In this document: piece by piece, positions 1 to 7,398 of the stretch
How the letters are laid out: every line of letters begins with the position of its first letter
How positions within the stretch are numbered: position 1 is the first letter of the stretch
From: Deinococcus ruber
GTDB taxonomy: Bacteria; Deinococcota; Deinococci; Deinococcales; Deinococcaceae
Assembly (NCBI RefSeq): GCF_014648095.1
Contig: NZ_BMQL01000057.1
Span: forward strand, 1 to 29,917
Length of the DNA: 29,917 nucleotides
Direction: 5' to 3'
Notes under the pieces: generated by a model
Seen by the model: only the letters and a program-made list of their open reading frames with translations
What the model was told of the DNA's origin: nothing
The model's database searches: none
Translations under genes and position numbers: made by a program

Positions 1-753
1 GAACGGCCCGCCCGTGGTCAGCAGATAGATCTGATCGAAGATTTTGAACTGGGCGATCAGTTGCAGCAGCAGAATCAGGCTGGTGACGGGCCACAGGTTG
101 GGCCAGGTGATCGACCAGAACAGCCGCGCCCCACTGGCACCGTCGAGCGCCGCCGCCTCATAGATGTCGGGCGAAATGCTCTGAAGTCCGGCGATGAACA
201 GCAGAATATTGAAGCCCACCGTCCACCAGATGGTCACGAAGGCCACAGCGGGCATGGCCCATACGGGGTCCTGAAACCATGTGACGGTGCTGCCTGTCAG
301 AAAGTTGAACAGACCGAAGTTGCTGTCCAGCACCCAGTTCCAGACGCTCGTGACCACGCTGACCGGGAGGACGTAGGGCAGGAAGAAGGCTGCCAGAACA
401 AAGTTCTTGAGACGCCGGAGCCTCAGGATCAGCAGCGCCAGCCCCAGTCCGACCAGGGTGTTGGGAATGACCGTGAGCAGGATGAAGTACAGGGTGTTGA
501 GCAGCGCATTCCAGAAGGTCGGCTCATGCAGCAGCTTGATATAGTTGGTCAGCCCAGTGAAATGACCGCTTCCGTTCAGATCGGCGTTGGTGAAGCTGAG
601 CTGGATCACGCGCAGCGTGGGATAGATCAGAAACAGCAGATAGATGATGAGAAAGGGCGCGACGAGCAGGACGACGGTCAGCAGTTTCCGCCGTCCCTGC
701 AGCTCTTTGGACACACTGAGCGGGTCGCTGTTGCCTGGAAGGTTCTTCAGCAT
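1..753 (-). CDS. Sugar ABC transporter permease (MalF/UgpA-type), 3' end outside window
   Basis: Inner-membrane permease of a CUT1-type carbohydrate importer; 251 residues are visible and the C-terminus lies beyond base 1. A short cytoplasmic N-terminus is followed by a hydrophobic segment at about residues 24-44, then further membrane segments near 85-110, 117-140 and 165-190. The diagnostic EAA loop that docks on the ATPase begins at residue 199 (EAAALDGASG) and is followed by the usual W-P turn. The start is an ATG at 753 with GAGGT about 8 bases upstream. It is last in the visible minus-strand operon, after the sugar-binding protein and a GH2 enzyme, so its substrate is probably the sugar released or processed by that enzyme. 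A second permease would be expected just outside the window. The family is certain; the substrate is not. Confidence 0.93.
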   Translation of the reverse strand, partial: MLKNLPGNSDPLSVSKELQGRRKLLTVVLLVAPFLIIYLLFLIYPTLRVIQLSFTNADLNGSGHFTGLTNYIKLLHEPTFWNALLNTLYFILLTVIPNTLVGLGLALLILRLRRLKNFVLAAFFLPYVLPVSVVTSVWNWVLDSNFGLFNFLTGSTVTWFQDPVWAMPAVAFVTIWWTVGFNILLFIAGLQSISPDIYEAAALDGASGARLFWSITWPNLWPVTSLILLLQLIAQFKIFDQIYLLTTGGPF

Positions 754-796
754 ACGCGGCTACCTCGGAGGAAAGGCGAAGAACGAAAGCAGAACA

Positions 797-829
797 GAAA
801 AGGGGAGGCTCCCTTGTAGAAGCCTCCCC
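797..829 (-). terminator. Intercistronic stem-loop with T-tract between binding protein and permease
   Basis: A perfect 9-bp stem (802-810 with 821-829, GGGGAGGCT arm) encloses a 10-base loop. On the minus strand it is followed by TTTT (801-798), giving the form of a rho-independent terminator. It sits between two genes of one apparent operon, so it probably acts as a partial terminator or mRNA stabiliser that keeps binding-protein transcript in excess over permease transcript. That role is inferred. Confidence 0.75.
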
Positions 830-844
830 AGGGTTGGAAGCCGC

Positions 845-2152
845 CTACTTGTTGAAGTTGGTCATGGCCACCTTGAACTTACTGATACCCTGCTCACTGG
901 TGAGCTGTCCCAGCAGCACCGGCGAGAAGTAGTTACCAACTGCGTCGTACACCGGCCCGCCCACCCCGAAGGGCGACACGTTGGGTTCGATGCGTGCATC
1001 CTTCCCTGACTGAACGCTGTACTCGACATTGGGCTGCAGCGCTTTGAAGGCCGCGCTGGTCTGGGTCGGCAGATACGCCGGAATGTGACCGCCGCCCGCC
1101 CAGGTCATGCCGCCCTGCTTCTCGACGTAGCCGACGAAGGTCATGACCGCCTTGAGCTTGTCAGGGCTGATGGGCGTCTTGGTATTGTTGGGAATCGCCA
1201 GCTCATGCGAGTCAGCCCAGGTGCTGGCATTCCCCCCGTACAGCGCAGGGAAACTCATGATGCCGTAGTCGAACTTCAGGCTGCCTTTGGCTTTGGCGTC
1301 GACCATGGTGGGCACTTCCCAGTTGCCGTTGAACATCATGGCGGTGCGTCCGGCACTGAACAGCGCCACGCCAGCTGGGTACGTCACATTTTTGGTGATC
1401 AGGCCCTGCTTGTACCAGTCGGCGATCACGTCCAGCGCGGCCTTGCCCTTGGTATCCAGGTCGCCCAGGTACAGCTTGCCGCCCTTCACCATCGTGCCGC
1501 CTTCCTGGAGGAACAGTGTGTACCACAGTCTCCACACCGAGGCGGGATCTTGGTTGCTGCTGAGAGAAATCGGGACCACGCCCGTTTTGCTCTTGATGGT
1601 CTGCAGCGCGTTGGTCATCTCCGCGATGCTCTTGACCGGGACCATCATGCCGTTTGCACCGATCAGCCCTGCTTTCTTCAGCAGGTCCTTGTTGTAGTAC
1701 ACCACGAAGGTGTGGGTGTCCAGCGGGATGGCGTAGATGTTGGTATTGCCGATGTTCTTGGCATCGCTGGCGAGGGTGCCGACCAGATTACTCTGGAAAT
1801 CGCTGATCTTCAGGCCCGCCAGCGCCAGATCAGCTGGGCTGTAGGGACGCAGGTCGCCTCTGGTGAGGGCAGAGGGGATCGACGACAGGTGGTAGGTCAT
1901 CAGATCGGGGGTCTGGCCCGCGACGACCGCGGTATGCACTTTGGTGTAAAACGGATTGCCCCAGGTCTGGGTGGTGCGGTTCACCACGATGTCTTTCTGT
2001 GAGGCATTGAAGGTATCGACGATGGTCTTCATCCGCGCGCCGTCACCGCCGCCGAAAAAGTCCCAGAACGTGACGGTGGTCTGGGCAGAAGCCGCGGTCG
2101 AGAGGACCGCTGAGAGCGAAAGGCCGAGGGTGAGCATCCGAGATCTACGCAT
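845..2152 (-). CDS. Extracellular sugar-binding protein of an ABC transporter (SBP family 1)
   Basis: Captures a sugar or oligosaccharide outside the membrane and delivers it to the permease encoded next. The 435-residue length is typical of family 1 binding proteins. Residues 1-23 form a Sec signal peptide: basic MRRSR, a hydrophobic core, and an ASA-Q cleavage site. There is no lipobox cysteine, so it is predicted to be soluble or otherwise retained rather than a lipoprotein. The mature protein opens with TVTFWDFFGG and later has AGRTAMMFNGNWE, both usual in this family. The ATG at 2152 is preceded by GGAGG at good spacing. The gene lies 86 bases after the GH2 gene and 91 before the permease, with a stem-loop in the latter gap. 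The ligand cannot be read from the sequence. Confidence 0.93.
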   Translation of the reverse strand: MRRSRMLTLGLSLSAVLSTAASAQTTVTFWDFFGGGDGARMKTIVDTFNASQKDIVVNRTTQTWGNPFYTKVHTAVVAGQTPDLMTYHLSSIPSALTRGDLRPYSPADLALAGLKISDFQSNLVGTLASDAKNIGNTNIYAIPLDTHTFVVYYNKDLLKKAGLIGANGMMVPVKSIAEMTNALQTIKSKTGVVPISLSSNQDPASVWRLWYTLFLQEGGTMVKGGKLYLGDLDTKGKAALDVIADWYKQGLITKNVTYPAGVALFSAGRTAMMFNGNWEVPTMVDAKAKGSLKFDYGIMSFPALYGGNASTWADSHELAIPNNTKTPISPDKLKAVMTFVGYVEKQGGMTWAGGGHIPAYLPTQTSAAFKALQPNVEYSVQSGKDARIEPNVSPFGVGGPVYDAVGNYFSPVLLGQLTSEQGISKFKVAMTNFNK

Positions 2153-2238
2153 TGTATTTCCTCCAGGAAATGGGACAGAAGACAGTGGGAAGTGTGCGTT
2201 GATGGCGCAGGGTGTCGAAACAGCCTGCTGAAGATGGA

Positions 2239-4119
2239 TTACGGTGAAGACAGGACAGGTGAACCATCAGGCGTTCGGCGGCTGTCTGTGCGCCGCGCGA
2301 GGCGTTGGAGCCACAGCACGTCATAGCCGAGCGGGTTGTCGACCACCTGGCCTTCCTGTACATACAACACGCTGCTATGTGCGCCCCGGGTTGCGGCGGC
2401 GAGCCGCGTGGGGTCGGCCTTGAAGCGGCGCGCGTCGGTCAGCAAACCGTTTCGTTCCTGAAAGGTATCGGCGAGTTGGGTATAGCAGAAGCCTTGGAGT
2501 CCGCGACAGGCGTGAACGGCCGCCAGCAGCGCCTCGTAGTGTGTGAGGAAGGCTTCGCTGGACGTGAAGTGCGCGTAGCCCCATCCTGCACCCAACCCGT
2601 CGCTGTAGGTCGTACCGCCAAATTCCGTCAGCATCACGGGCGCGTCGATGGGCATGTCGGGGTCAAGGAGCAGCACGCGGCTGTAGGGTCTCGCCTTGAA
2701 GTGACGCAGGGTGTCTTCCGTCGCCTGGGACGTGCCGAAGCGTTTGAGGAGGGCTTGAGGATCACTGGTGTAGTCGTGGACACCTAAGATATCGGAGGTC
2801 CCGTGCTCCCAGCCGTCGTTGCTGATGACCGGACGGCTCGGATCGGCAGCTCGGGTGAGGTGGTAGAGCGCCCGCAACAGGTGTTGCGCGGCCGGGTTGT
2901 GCGGCAGGTCGGGCACGCCCCATGACTCGTTGAGCGGCACCCAGGTCACGATGCACGGGTGACCCCGGTCTCGCTGGACGGCTTCCAGCCACTCGCGGCT
3001 CAGGTCGCGCACGCTGTCGTCACTGAGACTGTACGCACTGGGCATCTCCTCCCAGACCAGCAGGCCCAGCACGTCGCACCAGTACAGGTAGCGGGGACTC
3101 TCGATCTTCTGATGCTTCCGCGCACCGTTAAAACCCAGTTGTTTGGTCAGTTCGATATCGCGGCGGAACTGCTCATCGGTGGCCGTCATCAGCGTGTCGG
3201 GCCAGTAACCTTGATCCAGCACCAGACGCGGTACATAGCCCGCACCGTTGAGCATGAATTCGCCGCGCAGCGTCCGTACGTCGCGCATGGCGGTATAGCT
3301 GCGCACGTCGTCGGTGACGGTCGTGCCATTCAGCAGCTGCACCTGCACGTCGATGAGCTGGGGGTGCTCGGGCGACCACAGCAGTTCCATGCGTTCGTCC
3401 ACAATGCCGGGATCGTTCAGATAGACGCGGCGTTTCAACGAGCGGCTCCCTAACAGGGCGAACGTGTCGTCGCACAGCGTGTGCCCCTCGGCGCTGAACT
3501 GCACGCGCACGCAGCTGCCCGGCGCGAGGGGGCCGATGGTTTTGAGTTCGATGTCAAAGGCCCATTCAACCAGTCTGGGGGTGCATTCGACATGAATGAT
3601 CCGTGTGGCCGGGACGCGCTCCAGCCAGACGGTCTGCCAGATGCCGGTCGTGCGTGGATACCAGATGGCGTGCGATTCATCCCGCCATTCCTGCTTGCCC
3701 CGCGGCTGATCGAAGGCGAGCGCATCGTCATCGGCGCGCACCACCAGACGCCCCTGCCCACTGTGAAGGGCCGCCGTGATGTCGAACGAGAAGGGGGTGT
3801 GTCCACCGCGATGCTCGGCACAGCGCTGATCGTTCACCCACACGGTGGCGTGGTAATCCACCGCACCAAAGTGCAGAATCACCCGCTCCCAAGGGGCCAG
3901 ATCAACCACAGAGAGGTCGCGCTGGTACCACACCGTCGTCTGGGGGTCGTGACGGCTCAAGCCGCTGGCACGACTTTCAGGTGGGTACGGCACCTGAATC
4001 TTCTGATCGAACTGTACATGGTCGTGAGCAGCAGCTGCCTGTCCAGCGGTAAAGTCCCACTCGCCATCGAGGGACAGCCAGTCAGGCCGAGTCAGTTGGG
4101 GACGGGGATGGGTTGGCAT
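2239..4119 (-). CDS. Glycoside hydrolase family 2 enzyme (beta-galactosidase/beta-glucuronidase-like)
   Basis: Retaining exo-glycosidase of the GH2 family, 626 residues, with no signal peptide, so probably cytoplasmic and acting on imported sugar. A jelly-roll sugar-binding domain fills about residues 10-170 (WYQRDL at 64, the VDYHATVWVN strand at 87, PRTTGIWQTVWLE at 155), an Ig-like domain about 175-280, and a TIM barrel the rest. The proposed acid/base is Glu398 in NESWG and the nucleophile is Glu499 in LTEFGG; both key residues are present. Translation could be extended to 4158, but the ATG at 4119 has AGGAGAAG just upstream and the homologous region starts right after it. It is first in the operon with binding protein and permease. 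Galactosidase, glucuronidase and mannosidase activities cannot be told apart here. Confidence 0.92.
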   Translation of the reverse strand: MPTHPRPQLTRPDWLSLDGEWDFTAGQAAAAHDHVQFDQKIQVPYPPESRASGLSRHDPQTTVWYQRDLSVVDLAPWERVILHFGAVDYHATVWVNDQRCAEHRGGHTPFSFDITAALHSGQGRLVVRADDDALAFDQPRGKQEWRDESHAIWYPRTTGIWQTVWLERVPATRIIHVECTPRLVEWAFDIELKTIGPLAPGSCVRVQFSAEGHTLCDDTFALLGSRSLKRRVYLNDPGIVDERMELLWSPEHPQLIDVQVQLLNGTTVTDDVRSYTAMRDVRTLRGEFMLNGAGYVPRLVLDQGYWPDTLMTATDEQFRRDIELTKQLGFNGARKHQKIESPRYLYWCDVLGLLVWEEMPSAYSLSDDSVRDLSREWLEAVQRDRGHPCIVTWVPLNESWGVPDLPHNPAAQHLLRALYHLTRAADPSRPVISNDGWEHGTSDILGVHDYTSDPQALLKRFGTSQATEDTLRHFKARPYSRVLLLDPDMPIDAPVMLTEFGGTTYSDGLGAGWGYAHFTSSEAFLTHYEALLAAVHACRGLQGFCYTQLADTFQERNGLLTDARRFKADPTRLAAATRGAHSSVLYVQEGQVVDNPLGYDVLWLQRLARRTDSRRTPDGSPVLSSP

Positions 4120-4195
4120 GCATCTTCTCCTGAATCGCGGCGGCGGAAGCCATGACACTCCTGCAGCTTGTCGAAGGCGGCTCGAGCGTCAGTGA

Positions 4196-4217
4196 CAGCA
4201 GGGGGATCTCCCTGCTG
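4196..4217. promoter_or_regulatory. 22-bp dyad in the leader of the glycosidase operon, candidate operator
   Basis: CAGCAGGG and CCCTGCTG are perfect 8-base inverted arms around GGATCT, 77 bases before the GH2 start. It could be a DNA operator for the divergent regulator or a leader hairpin. A TACAAT-like -10 box lies upstream on the minus strand (4244-4239), which would place the dyad in the transcribed leader. No convincing -35 was found. Assignment as an operator is inference. Confidence 0.4.
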
Positions 4218-4406
4218 ATCGGCGGAGAGTAGGTGTGAATTGTAGCTTCCTTACGGTTGGACGACGTAATGGTACAACTCTGTTAGGAAACGTGCAACTA
4301 TTCTTGGAACAATCCGAGCTGATCAGCCACTCAGTGCGCGGCCCTAGTGAGCAACGCATCCTGCCGGCCCCACCCAATCGGCGTTAAGATGAAGCGGTGA
4401 GGACCT

Positions 4407-5375
4407 ATGGCCGTCTCGGGTAGAAAGCAATTCACGATCCGGGGCGAAATAGCAAAGCGGGTGATCCGGGCGCTCGACTCCGACATCCGCATCCTGATTC
4501 TCGGCATTCTGTCGCATGAGGTCATGAACCTGACTGAATTGACCGCCGCCCTTGGCCTTCCGCTGAGTACCGTGGGCTTTCACGTCAAACATCTGGAAGA
4601 CGCGGGATTGCTGCACGTCGAATATGTGCCCGGGTCGCGCGGCTCCCAAAAACTGGTGAGCAAGCGCTATGACGAGATTCTCTTCGAGCTGCCAGGGGCG
4701 GCTATTCAGGCGAGTGCGGAGGAGAACGTCGTCGAGATCAGCATGCCCATCGGCAACTACAGCCATTTTGATGTCCGGCCCACATGTGGCCTCGCCTCGG
4801 AAACCAAGATCATCGCCATGCTCGACGATCCTCGGTCGTTCTTCGAGCCAGACCACGTGCATGCCCAGATTCTGTGGTTCGGCGGCGGCTACGTCGAGTA
4901 CCAGTTTCCGAACAATATTCCGGTAGGGGCGGAGATCCAGGAACTCGAACTCAGCATGGAAGTGTGCAGCGAAGCGCCCCAGTATGCGCTGGACTGGCCG
5001 TCGGACATCACCGTGTGGATCAATGATCAGGAGATCGGCACGTGGACGAGTCCAGCGGACTTTGGTGGCGTCCGCACGTCCCTCACACCCGACTGGTGGA
5101 TCACCGACCAGACGACGTACGGCCTGCTGAAGCGCTGGCGGGTCGATCAGCAGCGCTCATACATCGACGGACAGGCCCTCCTCGACACCAACATCGAGAC
5201 CTTGAAGCTTCGGGGGCGCAACTACATCAAGGTGCGCATCGGCATCAAGGACGACGCGCGCCACAAGGGCGGCGTGAACCTCTTTGGTCGCAAGTTCGGC
5301 AATTACCCGCAGGACATCGTGATGCATCTGCGCTATCAGTTTGATGACAATGCGCGCCACTACAAGCTCCAGTGA
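4407..5375 (+). CDS. ArsR-type winged-helix transcriptional regulator with large C-terminal ligand-type domain
   Basis: DNA-binding regulator, 322 residues. An ArsR/SmtB-like winged helix occupies about residues 15-90, with the recognition helix near LPLSTVGFHVKHLEDAGL (51-68) and the wing following. No metal-binding cysteine cluster is evident, so metal sensing is unlikely. Residues 95-322 form a long, mostly beta-type domain rich in Trp, Tyr and Asp that I do not recognise by name; its make-up would suit carbohydrate binding. The start at 4407 has GGTGAGG upstream. The gene is divergent from the GH2-binding protein-permease operon, and ArsR-like proteins of this length beside sugar ABC operons are a known arrangement in other bacteria. 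The likely role is sugar-responsive control of that operon. The regulator class is solid; the ligand is inferred. Confidence 0.8.
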   Translation: MAVSGRKQFTIRGEIAKRVIRALDSDIRILILGILSHEVMNLTELTAALGLPLSTVGFHVKHLEDAGLLHVEYVPGSRGSQKLVSKRYDEILFELPGAAIQASAEENVVEISMPIGNYSHFDVRPTCGLASETKIIAMLDDPRSFFEPDHVHAQILWFGGGYVEYQFPNNIPVGAEIQELELSMEVCSEAPQYALDWPSDITVWINDQEIGTWTSPADFGGVRTSLTPDWWITDQTTYGLLKRWRVDQQRSYIDGQALLDTNIETLKLRGRNYIKVRIGIKDDARHKGGVNLFGRKFGNYPQDIVMHLRYQFDDNARHYKLQ

Positions 5376-5586
5376 CCTTCCCAATCGTGGATGGACTCAC
5401 GGTTGCCGGGCATCGTGCGACTGAGCAGGAGCTGATGGCTGATCACCAACCGCACCTGTTCACCGTCAGAAAAGGATAACCCGATCGGAAGCAACTCGAT
5501 GTCGACATCGACGATCTGGAGGACGGAGCGGCTCCATGCGGTCAGCTGTGTGCGCCGGCACTTTTGTGGATACTTAACAATGTTTC

Positions 5587-6471
5587 ATGCGGTTTTTTGA
5601 CACGCTGCAGAAGCTGATGGTGCTCACATCGCGTACGATCATCGCCCCATTCAATCCGTATGAGGCCTTCCATCAACGGGTGTGGTGCTGCGACGAACAC
5701 GGACAGTGTGTCTAGGCCAACACCTTCATGGCGATGGTGACCGGGCGAACGACGGACGCGCTGCTCGGAGACGGCTACTTGAAGGCGGTGCATCCGGATG
5801 ATCAGGCCCGGGTGCGGACACTCCTGCCCATTGGACGTCCCATGAGCCCGTGGAGTATGAATTTCGTCTGCTACAGGCAACCGGCGAGTACCATGCGGTC
5901 TGTGGCCGCAGTCAAGCGGTGCGCTCCGAGACCGGGCGGCGGCTCCACTGGGTGTCGACATGCCATGACATCGACGCCCTGAAGCGTTCAGAACACCACC
6001 GAGCCCGGCAATCCGAGCTGACTGGCCGGCTGCTCAAACGTACGCAGGCCCTGGCCAGCGCCACCGATCTTCCGGCTGGCCGGAGCCCACGGCTCCACCG
6101 AGGAGGAAAAATCCTCGATTTAAACCGTGACCGTCGATGCAGACCTGCCGGCTGCTCAGGCCCTGCGAACCGGCACGCCGCTGTGGCTTGCCGATCACGC
6201 GGCAGCGCGATACCCACGGATGCAGCAGATGGTGGAAGCGTATCAGTTGCAGGCCCTTGCCTGCTTGCCGTTGTCCCGGTCGAATCGGCTGTTCGGTGTG
6301 CTGGTGCTGGACTTCACCGTCCCGCAGACCTTCGATTCAGATCTGCGCGCCCTGCTGCTCAGTGCGGCCGAGGAGACCGGACAGGCGCTGGGGCGCACCG
6401 GCGTGCTGAGTGCCCGGCGCCGACCAGGCCCAGTTGGTGCGCGTGACGCAACAGCTGAGCCGATACACTGA
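5587..6471 (+). pseudogene. Broken PAS-GAF sensory protein
   Basis: Remnant of a sensor or cyclase/kinase. The first frame from the ATG at 5587 carries a PAS_3-type start but hits TAG at 5713-5715. Reading on in the same frame from 5728 gives the typical GYLKAVHPDDQARV stretch. The reading then jumps frame near 5835-5850, where EYEFRLLQATGEYHAV completes the PAS fold, and jumps back before 6127, where a GAF-like C-terminal half follows (LACLPLSRSNRLFGVLVLDF). One stop and two frameshifts leave no usable gene, and no output domain follows before the next gene. Its closest functional neighbours are the c-di-GMP proteins downstream, so it was probably part of the same signalling cluster. Domain identity is good; the original output domain is unknown. 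Confidence 0.75.
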
Positions 6472-6550
6472 TGGGCGTGACATCAGCACCTTCCACCCTC
6501 CTGAGACGCTGCAGACGGCGCGAACCGGTGGTCTTTCTGGGTGACCCCGT

Positions 6551-7372
6551 ATGAAGCCGCGCCAAGTCACCTTCGTGTTGGAAGAAAGTACGGACGGCGG
6601 ACACCACTGGACGCTGATCGATCCAGGCAGTCCGAAGATCGCGCGCCTGCGCGACCTGCGGGCACAGCGGCTGAAGGCTGCCTTGCCCGGCACCGCGCTG
6701 AGAATCGTCAAACGCTGGTGGGATCACGACACGCAAGCCCTGCGCTCCCGAACGAATTCCGAGAAAATTAAGCGCAGTCCAGCCCGGCGTGGACGACCGC
6801 CGAAGTCCAATGGACCCCATCCACACCCGCGAGCCGCGCGCCCTCAGCCTGCGCCCCTTCGCTTTCAGATCACCAGCGGCCCCACGACGAACCGTACACA
6901 CCACGGAGATGGGTATGCCGAGAAAGCGGTCGCTCAAGCCGCGTTCGAGCAGTTGATGCAGACACTCCCACCCGGCACCTTGCTGCAGCTCACGGACCTT
7001 CGGGAACGGCCCAACGGCACCGTCCGAACATCCCGAATTCGGACGGTCCGGCTTCAGCAGCCCCAACCCGGCGCGACCACACGCTATGAAGTGCGCGAAC
7101 GATACGACGGTCACGTCACACACCTCATCCCGGCACGCACGCTGGACGACGCCCTTCAGATCTTCCAAACGCAGCGTGACACCCTTCCTCTCGGCCATAC
7201 CCTCCTGTTGGTGCGCCTTCACTACGCCCTCAGCGGGCACGTCTCCGAGGCACGGCTCCGCACATACCGACAGACCGTCATCCGAGAGAAAACCCAAGGC
7301 AGACGCACCCGCGTGCCCCCCGGCGACAGCCGCGCCCGTCACCTACTTTCAACGGACGACGGCGGCAGCTGA
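6551..7372 (+). CDS. Hypothetical protein, basic and Arg-rich, 273 aa
   Basis: I do not recognise this protein. The frame is open for 273 codons beginning with ATG at 6551, with only a weak GGGTGA upstream. Residues 1-70 (start MKPRQVTFVLEES) look like a small folded unit. Residues 70-105 are a Pro/Arg/Ser-rich linker, and residues 108-250 look like a second unit with several predicted strands and helices; the last 20 residues are polar. There is no signal peptide, membrane segment or known catalytic motif. The two halves share a rough pattern (a T-x-R/D-G-G opening and a closing helix) but not a convincing repeat. It lies between the dead PAS-GAF gene and the PAS-GGDEF-EAL gene on the same strand, only 26 bases from the latter, so the two may be co-transcribed. 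Confidence 0.6.
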   Translation: MKPRQVTFVLEESTDGGHHWTLIDPGSPKIARLRDLRAQRLKAALPGTALRIVKRWWDHDTQALRSRTNSEKIKRSPARRGRPPKSNGPHPHPRAARPQPAPLRFQITSGPTTNRTHHGDGYAEKAVAQAAFEQLMQTLPPGTLLQLTDLRERPNGTVRTSRIRTVRLQQPQPGATTRYEVRERYDGHVTHLIPARTLDDALQIFQTQRDTLPLGHTLLLVRLHYALSGHVSEARLRTYRQTVIREKTQGRRTRVPPGDSRARHLLSTDDGGS

Positions 7373-7398
7373 CCTCCCACGCTCCGGAACATCTGGCT

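Noticed and set aside
61..2002. Long open frames on the plus strand opposite the permease and binding protein
   Set aside because: They are antisense shadows of well-supported genes in GC-rich DNA; the translations are rich in Gln, His and Arg and match no family.
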